NCBI GenBank assembly: GCA_015143295.1
Contig: CM026568.1
Coordinates: 19,846,607 to 19,910,606, forward strand
Direction of reading: 5' to 3'
DNA: 64,000 bases
Origin: Tetracentron sinense
Taxonomy: Eukaryota; Streptophyta; Magnoliopsida; Trochodendrales; Trochodendraceae
Every line of letters starts with the position of its first letter. Positions within the stretch are counted from its first letter, which is position 1. Shown here one piece after another: positions 35,626 through 46,161 of this stretch. A model generated the notes under the pieces. The model made no database searches and was not told the origin of the DNA. It was given only the letters and a program-made list of their open reading frames with translations. Position numbers and translations under genes: made by a program.

Positions 35626-37188
35626 TTAGGCAGGTCCTTAAAATAAAGCAACCGGCTTCATGTCTCGAGTACAAGATTGGCTCTCCCCACACCCTACTTG
35701 GGTCAGCCTCTTAAACCTAGTTTCAAGGCCAAATCTAGGTGGGACCCAATAGTAAAGTGCTTTTCAAAAAGGCTCTCAAGTTAGAAATCTTTGTATCTCT
35801 CCAAACGGGGCAAACTCACACTACTCAAGAGCACGTTGAGTAGCTTGTTTACATATTTTATATCCCCCTTAACAATTGCAGTCTTCATTGCAAACAAATT
35901 AGGTAAAATCTAAGGGATTTTCTCTGGAATGACAGGATGAATACCTCTAAATATCACATAGTTGATTGGAAATCTATCTACTCCTGTTAAGAATGGCAGT
36001 GTGGGATTAAAATCTTTAGTAATGATCAACAAAGCACAATTGGGTAAATGGTCAAGAAGATATGGGAGTGGCAGTGAACGCTCGTGGAGGAATGTAATTG
36101 TCGCGAGATTTGAGGAGCATTCTTGTCGGGATCTGCCGATTGGGAGGGGCTTGCATGGGGTTGATCTATGGAAGGCCATAACATTCATCCATAGTAAGTT
36201 TTCAAAACACATTAATTTCAAAATAGGCAACTAGGAACGTGTGAAATTTTTAGAGAATATGTGGTATGGTCAATTTCACTAAAAGAAGATTTTGGGAATT
36301 TGTTCTTATTGGCATCCAATAAAAAAGGATCAATTGCTTTCTGTTTTCATTGGGTGGCCAAGTTAGTAGTTTAGTATCCCACACTTGGGAACATTCTCAA
36401 CAATTTGGAGATAAACGATTTCTTTAAAAACTTTTGCAGCGTGTTCAAGGGGTCACTCCCTGTCCTACTCTTAGAGACAATCGTATTTGAGTCATTTGAC
36501 CTCTGAATTCTAGTGGTCTATTTAGAGTTCCTTCCTTCCTTCTATCCTTGTGGGATTATCATAGTTCATATTTTCCTCGTACAATTGTGTGGAACCCCGG
36601 TGTTCTTTCCAAGGTATATATATAATTTTCTTATGAATGACATTTTGGAATAAAATTCTCACTCGCGTTAATTTAAGGAATAGAGGGTGGAGAATAGCTG
36701 ACAAATGTTTATGTGCCACAAATCAGAGGAATCAGTAGATCATTTGTTATTGCATTGTTCTTTCATGCGTGACATTTGGAACTATTTCCTATTGCACTTG
36801 GAAATTATTTGGGTCTCCTTTGGCTCCTTCCAAAACTTCTTATCTTGTTGGTCTTCGGTTACGGTAGAACCTAGTGTACTCTGATTTAACTTACTGGGTG
36901 CAATAGCATGGTCTATCTAAAAGGAAAGAAATCAGCGGGTTTTTGATGGTCTCTAGCTCGCTCGTTATAGTTTGCTCTATGACTTGTCAAATGCTCATTG
37001 AGTGGTGTTCCATTAGGAATGATTTTGACGAGCTACATATTCAACATTTCCCTTAAGTTTATAGTTAGTCTCATTGTATGCAATTCTGCCTTTCTTGTTT
37101 TTAGGCTCACAATCTTATGACCCTCATTGTTTATCTCTTCGCTATATACATAAGCTATTATTTACCAATAAAATAAATAAAATTAGAA
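35626..37188 (+). pseudogene. LINE ORF2 3' part and tail (rest of split LINE)
   Basis: Just after the Copia element the frame resumes with PASCLEYKIGSPHTLLG, the expected continuation of the LINE reverse transcriptase (G-x-LPxxYLGLPLG region). Then come NKAQLGKWSRRYGSGSERSW (about 36027), a zf-RVT region near 36715-36960 with CHKSEESVDHLLLHCSFM and WSI-KERNQRVFDG, and an AATAAAATAAATAAAATT tail at about 37165-37185. Numerous stops and frame changes. The LINE as a whole is dead and 5'-truncated. Confidence 0.85.
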
Positions 37189-37620
37189 TGGCTCCATCAA
37201 GGAGAATTGAGTTAAATTTTGTCAAGCTTGTGAAGATCGCAGCACCGTATAATGATTCAATTTTTTCCTTTACTCAAGTATTATACATGCTTCCCCCCCA
37301 CATTAAAAAAAATATATTTCTTACTATTTTACAAATATCTACTATATTTGAATACCACAACAAGGGGGCAGATGCATTGGTAAACTTGGCTTGCGATAGA
37401 GGAACCTCTCAATCATTTTTCAGCAGCTAAGATATTCCTGGGAATACTAGAGCATTGATTTTTTTAAGGATAAATTGGGTCTCCACAACCTCAGATTTGA
37501 AGTCTATAACTTTTATTGTAAGTTTGTAACCAAGGGTTCCAATGGTTTATTATGACTTTACTGGCAGGGGTACAGCCTAACCTCCTCCTACACTGGGAGG
37601 TTTTAAAAGAAAAAAACTGA
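37189..37620 (+). pseudogene. Another LINE / RNase H 3' fragment
   Basis: The frame at 37180-37430 ends with YHNKGADALVNLACDRGTS, like the NxxADxLAN end of plant LINE RNase H domains. It is followed at about 37555-37610 by GGCAGGGGTACAGCC... GGGAGGTTTT and an A-rich run, which looks like a second LINE 3' terminus. A separate insertion next to the preceding LINE is inferred. Confidence 0.5.
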
Positions 37621-38348
37621 ATACCACCATAATATAGATATATAAAACAATATAATATTCATTATAGTTCACATCTCTAAATTCTCTTTGGGTATTTGAC
37701 AACTAGACACTGGAAGTTCACATCTCTAACTTCTCTTTGGGTACTCGACAACTACACACTGAAGGAGTCAACAAACTAATCATCCTTGGCAATTTCAACA
37801 GCCACAAATTCTTTACTTATCATCCAACTAATGGAATGATACAGCATCTCAGCAACTGGAAGTAGAATGCAACCACTAGTAAGATATGGCGTTTCTAGAG
37901 AAAATATATGAAACAATATGCCATTTATACAAAGGGAGTCAATATTAATTATCCAGTTTTAATATTTGTTGTATGTTGTACAAATTCTGTTATCTTCTTT
38001 GCTAATGTGAAATTGCTATGATATTGGACACAAATTCATTTAATTGCATATCGTCAAAAGAAAGAAAAATAAAGTTCATGAAGATCAGAAGTGGAGAACT
38101 CCATGTATCCTTTCAATATCGGATCATGGATGAAGAAGCAAGAATTTCATTTGAAAAGAATCGCTGGTACACAAGGGCTACAGTAAGATGGTAACAGACA
38201 TTCACATACCTCAAAAACTGGTAATGGTATATCCATGCCAAAGCAGCAAACTGCCCTTTGACTTTGACAAACCCACAACCTGCTAGTGTTGCCAATTTTC
38301 TGAACTATTATAGAAATTCCCAGCAAGCAAGCCAGTCAACAAATGACT
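37621..38348. other. Intergenic / 3' flank of TAF8
   Basis: The AT-rich sequence includes a short duplicated phrase, GTTCACATCTCTAA-TTCTCTTTGGGTA (about 37668 and 37712). The last few hundred bases before 38348 probably hold the TAF8 3' UTR. No other gene was seen. Confidence 0.45.
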
Positions 38349-39449
38349 TTACAGCTGAGCAAGTTCCTGTGGGTTTTCCATAGATTCCTTCAGAATTTGC
38401 TTGGCCCTTCTTTTCTTATCATCCTTCTCATCATCCCCAAACCAAGAGTCTGTTTTCCCACCACCCTTTTTCTTAAGGCTCAAATCCGGAGGTGAGCCTA
38501 AAGATTTCTTGCAAATTCCGAACTTAAAATTCACAGCGGGTCTCTTGTTTTGAAGAACGTTTTTGTCTCCATCAACAGAATCACAAAACCCACTCTTTAC
38601 TGCTTCAATAGCTGGAGCAAAAGTCTCAAGTACAGAAACTGGCTTTCCCACAACTGTTTCGTTCGAAAGCTTTTCCGACAGAACAACTGGAGAGACATCT
38701 TTCTCCTCAAATTGGAACGGTGTAGTGAGAAATGGGTTACTTACAACCACTTGTCTCAGCTTCCCATCATCTCTGGGATCCACCGAGGCAAGTACTGCCG
38801 AAACATTGCACTTCAACCGCTGCTGCAAACTCAGCAAAGACTGTTCTGCCTTCCTCCGCTGCCTTGCTTGTTCAATTTTTTCCGTACGAGGATCTGTTGA
38901 CCTCTCATTCCACATGGGAGTGTGGATATAAGTGTGGGGATCGGGGAATGCAGGTAACCAAGCGGGAATGTGCTTGCTAGTTGATGTTTCTCCAATTTGC
39001 AGAAAACTCGGTGTCAGTCTCGGGTTTCTAATGACTGGGAAGCGGGGAAGGGGCTGTGCAAATTGAATCTCCTCGGCCAAATTCACATATTGAATGATCT
39101 CCTGCACTGTGCCTGAACCTGCAAGGCAATGATTGACGTTTGATGCCCTGGAAATACTCTGCAAACATCCCAAATCTCCCAAAACTTGAAAAATATCGAA
39201 GATATTACAGTCCGTTCTACCAGCTAAATTAACATAGAAATGTGCGGTCTTTCCCAAGTCGCAAAGATACCGGATCAAGATGTCAGAGAGAGCTTCAAGC
39301 GCGGATTGTTGGATGCTCTGAAACCCAGTGCACTCGCATATCTGCGCGACCGCAATCTTAGCAATAGCTCTACCAAAATCGTCGCTACCCACTCTATTCT
39401 TCACGTCCTGTTCGTTCTCTCTTCCACTCTCCCCACCTCCATCGCTCAT
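38349..39449 (-). CDS. TAF8: Transcription initiation factor TFIID subunit 8 (TAF8)
   Basis: Single-exon frame of 366 aa. TAF8 is a histone-fold subunit of TFIID, which loads TBP at RNA polymerase II promoters; its fold pairs with TAF10. Seen here: an acidic, Gly-rich N-terminus; a histone fold (Bromo_TP type) at about residues 25-95, with FGRAIAKIAVAQICECTGF and SALEALSDILIRYLCDLG; and the TAF8 C-terminal domain signature IPAWLPAFPDPHTYIHTP near residues 160-180, then a Gln/Arg/Glu-rich helix. The C-terminal tail is Lys/Asp-rich (KKGGGKTDSWFGDDEKDDKK). The start is the ATG at 39449-39447. The frame extends two codons upstream only through a TTG, which I did not use. Length fits plant TAF8. 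Looks intact. Confidence 0.93.
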   Translation of the reverse strand: MSDGGGESGRENEQDVKNRVGSDDFGRAIAKIAVAQICECTGFQSIQQSALEALSDILIRYLCDLGKTAHFYVNLAGRTDCNIFDIFQVLGDLGCLQSISRASNVNHCLAGSGTVQEIIQYVNLAEEIQFAQPLPRFPVIRNPRLTPSFLQIGETSTSKHIPAWLPAFPDPHTYIHTPMWNERSTDPRTEKIEQARQRRKAEQSLLSLQQRLKCNVSAVLASVDPRDDGKLRQVVVSNPFLTTPFQFEEKDVSPVVLSEKLSNETVVGKPVSVLETFAPAIEAVKSGFCDSVDGDKNVLQNKRPAVNFKFGICKKSLGSPPDLSLKKKGGGKTDSWFGDDEKDDKKRRAKQILKESMENPQELAQL

Positions 39450-39760
39450 ATTCAAGACCTCATATCAGTTCAACCGAAGTTTCCAAGAAAAATCATTTTT
39501 TTTTCCTAGGGTTTTACACGAAATCGCTTTTACTCACCCAGGAATCTTCGTGAACCAGCTAAGATTCTCAACAGAAACAATCCACTCATCCAAGAACAAA
39601 CAATTACATAAAAGGAGATTCAAGGTAACCCTACGATGGTATTGCATTTCAAATACAAACGAAAAAGAAATAGAAGAAAAGAAAACAAGAAAGCACAGTG
39701 ATTGTTGAAGTCTTACCGAACATTTCTAGGGTTTCCACTCCAATCCGCCATTAATCGAGT
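39450..39760 (-). promoter_or_regulatory. TAF8 5' UTR with likely leader intron
   Basis: On the minus strand a good donor (TTCG|GTAAGACTTC, near 39717) lies upstream. An acceptor-like TTTTGATTTCAG-type site is not clear, but T-rich sequence and several AGs lie before the ATG. Plant TAF8 genes often have a leader intron. No TATA box is obvious between 39720 and 39960. This is inference from splice-like signals. Confidence 0.35.
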
Positions 39761-39986
39761 TGAGATGGAGCTCAGAGAGCAATGACAAGCTAATCATGGC
39801 CAACCCTAATCAGAATTTTCTAGGATTTAAGGGATTCGATGAGTACGAATTGCGCAAAAATGAGGGTTTTGGATTATTTGAGGGTTTTACCAAAAAATGA
39901 AGAAGAAGATTATTTGGGGTGTTTAAACCCTCGTAAACCCCTACAAAGAAGAGAGAGATTTTTCTCGTCTAATCCTACATCATGAA

Positions 39987-40445
39987 TAGGGCTGCACAAA
40001 GCCCGATTGGGCCGTTGGTGCGGCTCGGCTCGGCCGGGTTCGGCCCGAAATTTTGGGCTCGAACAAGCCAAGCCTAAAAAAAAACCCGAAAGCCAATTCA
40101 GGCCAAGCTCAAGCCCACCCCTGTGCGGCTCGGCCCGGCTAGAAGCTCGGCTCGAAAATTATTTAAAAACATAAATATATATATTATTTATATATATCAT
40201 TATTATATATATAAATAATATAAAATTTTATTTTTTTAAAAAAAGGGATTCAAGCCGAGCTCGAGCCAAGCCAAGCCCGGCTTGAGCTTGAATCAATTCG
40301 GGCCGAGCCGGGCTTAAAGCCAATTTTTTTTTTCGGGCCGCACAATCGAACCTGTTTTCGGGCCGAGCCGGACTTCGGGCCTCGATCAAGCAAAGCCGAG
40401 CCGGGCTTGGCCAAGCCCGATCAAGCCCGGCCGAATACATCCCTA
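39987..40445. mobile_element. hAT-like MITE near TAF8 promoter
   Basis: Ends TAGGGCTGCACAAAGCCCG and CGGCCGAATACATCCCTA form short imperfect inverted repeats. They are flanked by near-identical 8-bp duplications ATCATGAA (39979-39986) and AACATGAA (40446-40453), as expected for hAT elements. Both halves are extremely rich in GGCTCGG / AGCCCGG and pair with each other. No coding function; the minus-strand frame through it is an artefact. Confidence 0.75.
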
Positions 40446-40454
40446 AACATGAAG

Positions 40455-40810
40455 CGTCAGCCCATCATATTTATGCCCCTATGGTCGCCACATGTCACTT
40501 TTGGCACCCCTTATTTGTGGTTAAGATTCACCCACCTGTCCCTTTTGGCACCCCTTAACTGTGATTAAGATTTACTCACCCTAGAATTCACCCAACTATC
40601 ATTGGGTTTTAGAAAAAATATTGCAAATATTTAATATTAAAATATTTACAAAAAAATCAATATTCTTCTTAGAACCCAAATCCTGTACGGTTATAACCGA
40701 ATTTGGGGAATCCCATTATGCCCTTGAGATCACCACGTGTCCCTTTTGACACCCTTAACTATGGTTAAAATTCACCTGCCTATCCTTAGTTTTTTTAAAG
40801 GGACATGTTT
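40455..40810. mobile_element. Fragments of the CACGTGTC foldback MITE family
   Basis: GGTCGCCACATGTCACTTTT, GGCACCCCTTA and GTGGTTAAGATTCACCCACC occur at about 40480-40540 and partly again at 40543-40620. A further block with TAACCGAATTTGG, ATCACCACGTGTCCC and ACACCCTTAACTATGG lies at 40690-40780. These are left-arm pieces of the family whose intact copies lie at 58935 and 60351. Confidence 0.65.
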
Positions 40811-40833
40811 GGAGGCCTAAATAAAAATTGAGG

Positions 40834-40995
40834 AATGCTAGCCCTACTCTTAATCAATCCCTACTCTCATCTTCCACCAACTACCCGTCTAATTTGTAAT
40901 TATTAAAACACTCTTTCTCATGAATAATAGAAAGGTGGTTGGTGGAGAGTGAGAATAAGAGTCGACTAAGAATAGGTTTAGCACTCCTTAATAAA
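40834..40995. mobile_element. Small foldback MITE
   Basis: The left arm GAGGAATGCTAGCCCTACTC and the right arm GAATAGGTTTAGCACTCCTT are imperfect inverted repeats. Inner phrases CTACTCTCATCTTCCACC and GGTGGTTGGTGGAGAGTGAG also pair. Non-coding. The same end sequences occur around 59960-60268. Confidence 0.65.
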
Positions 40996-41202
40996 ATTTG
41001 TCAAAGTAATTTGACTTTTGGTGATTTATCATGCTGGTGCAAGGTAGAGGTAAAGATCCTCATTTTTTACGTTTCAAAATAAAATGTAACATCTTAAATT
41101 AGGGCTACTTTCTAGAAGAAATGATATGACATCCACATGAAAGTCATGGATTATCATCTATGAAATCGGTCTTAGAGATAAAAATTTAATTACTCATGAG
41201 AA

Positions 41203-41204
41203 AA

Positions 41205-41245
<41 letters not shown>
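41203..41245. repeat. (AT)n microsatellite and T run
   Basis: About 20 AT dinucleotides followed directly by a run of T. Confidence 0.95.
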
Positions 41246-41252
<7 letters not shown>

Positions 41253-41258
41253 TTTGTT

Positions 41259-41430
41259 AGGAAAGTCATTTAAAACTCTTTAATAGTATTACTATCAAGA
41301 GTTGGGTCATTCGATTGAAAATCTAATACTACCAAGGTGCAAATGTATTAAATGGTGGGCTCCATTTGATGTTTGGTGCTGTTAGATTTTAAATTGGACG
41401 AAGCACCTCAAGAGTTTTAAATCACTTCCC
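41259..41430. mobile_element. Small MITE with inverted repeats
   Basis: GGAAAGTCATTTAAAACTCT at the left is matched by GAGTTTTAAATCACTTCCC at the right. The interior contains partly complementary AT-rich arms (GTGCAAATGTATTAAATG, AATCTAATAC / GTTAGATTTTAAATTG). Non-coding. Confidence 0.65.
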
Positions 41431-41446
41431 TTTTCCATTAATGCTA

Positions 41447-41610
41447 TGTTTTCCATTAATGCTATATTTGATTGTTGAGAAAATAGGTGAAAACATGGAA
41501 AAGAAAAGAAAATTATGAATTTCCAATACGATTTTTACTTGTGTTTTGTCCAATTTTCTTTTCTTTTGCATGTTTTCACTTATTTTCTTAACAACCAAAC
41601 ATAAGGTAAA
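41447..41610. mobile_element. Small foldback MITE
   Basis: Left arm GCTATATTTGATTGTTGAG, then AAAATAGGTGAAAACATGG. Right arm CATGTTTTCACTTATTTTC, then TTAACAACCAAACATAAGG. The two are reverse complements over about 55 bp with few mismatches. It abuts the Copia fragment that follows. Confidence 0.75.
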
Positions 41611-41611
41611 T

Positions 41612-43070
41612 GTACAAGTTGAACATTCAAGGTGCTACAAATATGTAATCAATGATAATATCACTCTTTGGCATCTTAGATTTGGGCATTTAAAACGTGA
41701 AAGGCTAAAGTTATGGGCAAAAAATAAGATAGTGACAATGCTACTATGGAATGATCAACCAAGTATAAATTGTGAAACATGCATTATCAGGAGGAGACAG
41801 AGGAAAAGTTTCAAAGGAAGCAGAACAAGAACAAGAAGAGAAACTCAACATCTCCAATTGGTGCACATGCATGTTTGTGGACCTATAACTCCTTACATCA
41901 ATTAGTAGAAGTAGGTATTAGAGATAATTTTAGAGAATCAATAGATTAGTTGATCAGACCTTAGTTTGAGATTTTTTTTTTCTTTCAATCTTATTTTTTA
42001 GGCAGGCAACAATGCCGCTCATCTGGTCTAAACCTCTATTTTTTTTATAAAAAAAGTTTCGAAGCTATAGCCATCACCAAACTCTATTTTTTTCTTGAAC
42101 AACCGGCTTTTCTTTATGTGATATTGGAAGAGATCATATCGGTTTAATCTAGCGTGTCGTTGGCTCCGACAAATTCTAAGATGAGCGAGATGTGACAGTG
42201 AAGGACTTCACAGATAGGCGGTACGTGACTACCAATTACATGCATGATTGGATGTTCTGACGACTTATCAACGAAAATAAAATGATTATGAGCTTCTTTT
42301 GTAACTACTTGCACGAATATTCAAATGACCATGCAATTACAGGAAGTATTAGAGATAATCTTAAAGAATCAATAGAGTGGTGTGATAAGGTGAGATGAGA
42401 TACACCGCATATCATCTCTAGGTAGATTTGGATTTGATTTAATTAGATTAGGTAAGATTTGATCAAGATTAAATTTGATAGAGTTTCTATCTTGAGATGA
42501 TGCACTATATGTATAAACCATTTATGGGTCATTGTAAATAATCCAATAATTATCAATATTCAACTTCTATCAGTAGGTACTTTTTTACATATACCAATGA
42601 TTATTTTATTGCTAAGACATGGATTTATCTTATACAAGAAAAGTTAAACTTTTTTCAAAAATTCAAAGAGTTAAAAAGTTTTGCGAATAATCAAATTGGT
42701 TATCACATTAAGGCTTTTAAGATCATATAAAGGAGAAGAATATATTTAAATAATTTTCAATTTTTTTATTATAAAATATAATATTTTTCATCAATTGAGA
42801 ACCCCCATATTCACATCAACAAAATAAAGTTTTTGAAAGAAAAATAAATTCATTCTTACCAAGAATCCCGTGTTTCATGATAGAAGAAAACAAATTGAGA
42901 CAATCTACCATTTTATTAGAGAGTTGGTGGAAAGAAAAAGTAAAACTCATCTATGCAAGATCTCAAGAGCAAGAACAAATATATTCATAAAGTCACTTAA
43001 GACGAAAAAAGGTATTTCAAAATATATGAAGAATGCTTGAAGTTGTAATCAAGTTTCAGAAGGGTGGTGG
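41612..43070 (+). pseudogene. Copia pre-integrase/integrase remnant, split by an insertion
   Basis: The frame 41612-41905 contains ITLWHLRFGHLKRERLKLWA and CETCIIRRRQRKSF, then HLQLVHMHVCGPI, which is the gag-pre-integrase zinc region leading into integrase. Sequence resumes at 42573 with RYFFTYTNDYFIAKTWIYL and NNQIGYHIKAFKII, further integrase core. An approximately 660-bp insertion separates the two (41916-42572). Downstream of about 42725 the frame decays. A purine tract AGAAGGGTGGTGG precedes an LTR-like start at about 43071. Confidence 0.75.
41916..42572 (+). mobile_element. Small insertion in the Copia remnant, TSD GTAGG
   Basis: GTAGGTA occurs at both edges (41911-41917 and 42573-42579), consistent with a 5-bp duplication GTAGG. 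A direct repeat of about 35 bp (TATTAGAGATAAT-TTA-AGAATCAATAGA) begins the insert and recurs at 42346. The last part (42346-42572) looks like an LTR, with TATAAACC and an end of CTTCTATCA. It is probably a deleted miniature LTR retrotransposon. No coding. Confidence 0.6.
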
Positions 43071-43300
43071 TGTTAGACTATGTGTCTAAACTTGATTTAG
43101 GAAAATTATATAGTATAAGTGGATCCCATTACTTAAGTTTAAATGTCAATATAATGGTATTTTTCAAAGAATATTCTAGATATATTTTATAATTAATTAA
43201 AAAGTAGTTAATGGTTGGTTAGTGACAACATTGTATGTAGAAAGATTATGTAAGCCTGTATAAAGGCATTAAAGTGTTCTATTTGATTCAAGTGATTAGC
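43071..43300 (+). repeat. Copia LTR-like sequence
   Basis: It starts TGTTAGACTATGTGTC right after a polypurine-like tract and contains a TATAAAGGCA box at about 43259. This is probably the 3' LTR (or its beginning) of the Copia remnant. Its right edge runs into LINE sequence at about 43305 and was not defined. Confidence 0.5.
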
Positions 43301-43670
43301 AAAATTTTGTGGTGCATTAATAGGACAAACCAAAATGATATGTTGTTTAATGCAATCCTCCCAAACCCCTTCTTAACCTTGTAAGTACCCAATTTTTACA
43401 CTTCTGGCTAATTATGGTTAAGTCACTTAACCATAGTTAATCCCCAGCCTAAGTCCCTAACCCTAGGTGAACCCTAGCAAACCCTAGGTCCTAAACCCTA
43501 GTCAAACCCTACCTAAGCCTAGCCCTAGCCTAGCCCTACCCTAGTCTAGCCCTAGCCAAGCCCTAGGTCCCTAGGGCTCAAGCCCTTAACCCAGGTCCAT
43601 ACAATTCAAATCATAACCCCCCCTACCGCATGACAACCTTGGCCAAGCCCTTTGGATAAAACCCAGTGGG

Positions 43671-44824
43671 TGTCGGTAATGGGATTACCGACATCCCAAA
43701 ATTTAACTGTTTAAAGGGTGTCAGCAATCCCATTGCCGACAACCCTGGTTTTCCATTCTGCGTGCAACCACCCCCCTGTGCAGCTCAGGCACGCCCTGCA
43801 CCTCCCTCACCGAGCTCCAGAGCACCTCTCCCCTTACTGTAGCAGCACCTACCAGGGTACTAATCCCCCTTGTATCCCTCCTTACTTCCCCTATAAATAT
43901 AGACCACCCTCAAAGCCAAAACAAACTCCACCAATCCCAATCCGAAGCCCTCAGCAAGTCCAAGCTCTCCCTAAGCCTCTAAGCCATCTCTAGTAGGTCC
44001 TTCAAGCTCCCCCGTAGTCACAACAATCTCCCGGAGCTCCACCAGCCTCTGTGCAGCGCCACCCAGCTCCGCCACTTGCAGCAGCGCCACCCTCGGCCCC
44101 CACAAGCTTTTGGCAGGGTAGGGCTTCCCCCTACCCCCTTTCTTTTCGGTTTTGACAAGCTTGTGAGCCCCTGGTCCGATCTAGGGGATTTTGTCTTCAT
44201 TTTGTAGGTACACTCCCAAGTGGGGAGGACTCTCCCACCTCCCTAGGTGTGGGGAGCCTCCCCGAGGGCACACGATCATCTCCTCGGACTTCTGGGGACT
44301 CCTCATACCATGGGGAAGCCTTTAGTGCTGGCACAGTAACAACCCTCGTAAGGGTTTTTTTTTTTAAAAAAGGAATTTACAGGGTGTCGATAATCTCAGT
44401 ACCGACACCCTCAGACAATGCTGTTTCGAGAGCTGTGGGACCCACATGAAGCACTTTTAGGCCAAATCGAAACCAGGGTTTTGTTCCCCTGGACCTCCCC
44501 TACACTTTACCTGAAGACACCTAGACCTGTAGGAGACTCTAACTGGGGTTAAAATACCCATTTGTGCAAACTGCCTAGGATGTCGGTAATTCCAGTACCG
44601 ACACTCATCATTTTATGTGAAAGGCCAAACAGGCCACTTCACCAGGCTGTAGGGTCCACACTAGAAAACCTCTGAGACCCAAATCAGGCCCATTAGACTC
44701 CCCTCATCCCAGGTTTCAATTTGATATACTGTGAGCCCCACAACTCATTGCCTAACTCAAGTTATGGGCTCTCAAAGTCTGAAAAAAACCATGTATATTG
44801 TCGGTAATTTCATTACCGACAGTG
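43671..44824. repeat. Five dispersed TGTCGGTAAT...ATTACCGACA hairpins
   Basis: Short inverted repeats with arms like TGTCGGTAAT and ATTACCGACA and 2-5 nt loops occur at 43671-43693, 43716-43745, 44382-44411, 44578-44606 and 44797-44824. The arms differ by a few substitutions, several of them matched in the partner arm. All lie inside the solo LTR and are separated by unrelated sequence. Confidence 0.9.
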
Positions 44825-45217
44825 TGCATTTTCGACCTTTTGGGCCATTTCAGTGGGCCCACACCCCATGGGAGCCCACCACAAGACCTGCCTTGACCCC
44901 TGAGACCCATCCCAGGCCCGCCCTGGCCTTCTTTGGCTTAACCACGAGTTAAACTAACCTCAATTACGGTTTATCTGTGGTTAGTCGGCCTAATACCTTG
45001 GAAAAATTCTAAAAAATTAGGAAAATTCTCAAATGACATTTTAATACCAAACTCAAACATGTAGAATGCCTCACCTTGGTTGATGCGATTAACCATGGTT
45101 AAAACCATGTCTAAACCATGGTTAGTCCTTTTAACTTGGGGGAAAAATTAGGAAAGGCTTCCAAAATCAACCAAGCAACATTTAAGGACTATAAAACCGA
45201 GTTTGGACCTTAACCCT

Positions 45218-45470
45218 AAGCCTACCGGACTGATCTAAGCCTACCGGGCTTAACCTTAGGCCTACCGGGCCGATCAAAGCCTACCGGGCTTAACCTTAGG
45301 CCTACCGGGTCGACCCAAGCCTACCGGGCTGGCTCATAGCCTACTGGGCTTCACCCTCGGCCTATCAGGCCACTCCCTAGCCTACCGTGCTTAACTCCAG
45401 GCCTACCAGGCCACACCCTAGTCTACCAGACTCCCTCTCGGCCTACCGGGCTTAAGCCTACTGGGCCCAA
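45218..45470. repeat. 13-copy GCCTACCGGGC-type tandem array
   Basis: About 13 copies of (A/G)GCCTACCGGGC with variants, spaced about every 20 bp and alternating with TTAACC / CGATC spacers. The array lies inside the solo LTR. No coding is inferred. Confidence 0.9.
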
Positions 45471-46161
45471 TCAATTAAACCATGCACTTGACCAAACTAG
45501 TCAACCACCCCTAGCCTCCCAGCTAGACCCTAAGCCACCCTTGGTGCGCACACAATACACCCCTTAGCCTTGACACGGGCTCATGTACTAGAACTACGCT
45601 CGGTCTGATCTCACCCCAATGTGAGTACGTAGGCAGCCCAACTCAGGCCCAACCCTAATTTAGCTTTTCCCTTTCTTGGGTTAGTTTAAACTAAATCTCC
45701 GGCATTTAACTAAATTTGACTTCAATTGGCTTAAACTAGTAAGTAGGGAACCGTTGTAAAACAGAAGTGTCGAAGTGCCTAACAACTTCCTCGGGCTTAA
45801 CCGAACTGCTTATCTAGATCTCTAAGCAGACTAAGACTTTATCAATTATCATGAGACTTATCCATACCGAATAAATAAGTGACGACTCTAAACATAAAAT
45901 CAATTGACCACATCGCCAGGACAACATCCACCCTTGTGGGTACAGGACTGAAATCCTTGTTCACAAACCTTTCAGAGGGTGGTTGGATCCAAAGGAAAAG
46001 CAGGCTCTAGAAACCACTAGATCCAAGTTGGATTAAAGTGAAAGTTGATGGTGCAACACTTTTGAATGAAGTAGCAGTAGGAGCTAGTCTGGTAGCTCAA
46101 AATCATCTCGAATCTATCTTCATCATGACCACCATTAGCAAGCCTCTAAGAGGGAGTTCTA

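Larger units (their letters stand above)
43380..45965 (+). mobile_element. Solo LTR, 2.6 kb, TSD AACCT (Tat-like)
   Basis: It starts TGTAAGTACCCAATTTTTAC and ends CCTTGTTCACA, with AACCT at 43375-43379 and 45966-45970. No internal domain or second LTR. A GTGCCTAACAACTTCCTCGG block near the 3' part and GATCTCACCCCAATGTGAGT at about 45610 fit Tat/Ogre-type Gypsy LTRs. A TATAAATATAG box lies at about 43892. It holds five short hairpins and a CCTACCGGGC repeat array, described separately. It interrupts LINE coding sequence exactly. Confidence 0.85.

Noticed and set aside
39450-39455. Two extra N-terminal codons for TAF8
   Set aside because: The upstream codon is TTG, not ATG. The ATG at 39449-39447 is the first proper start.
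40228-40440. Ala/Arg/Pro-rich minus-strand frame
   Set aside because: It is a translation of the GCCCGG-rich hAT-type MITE.
43440-43580. Interstitial telomere repeats (CCCTAAACCCTAG-like)
   Set aside because: The units are irregular CCCTAGC / AACCCTAG variants inside the solo LTR, with no regular 7-bp period.
43671-44824. CRISPR-like array of repeats
   Set aside because: Spacing is irregular, the repeats are imperfect hairpins in a plant LTR, and no cas genes are present.
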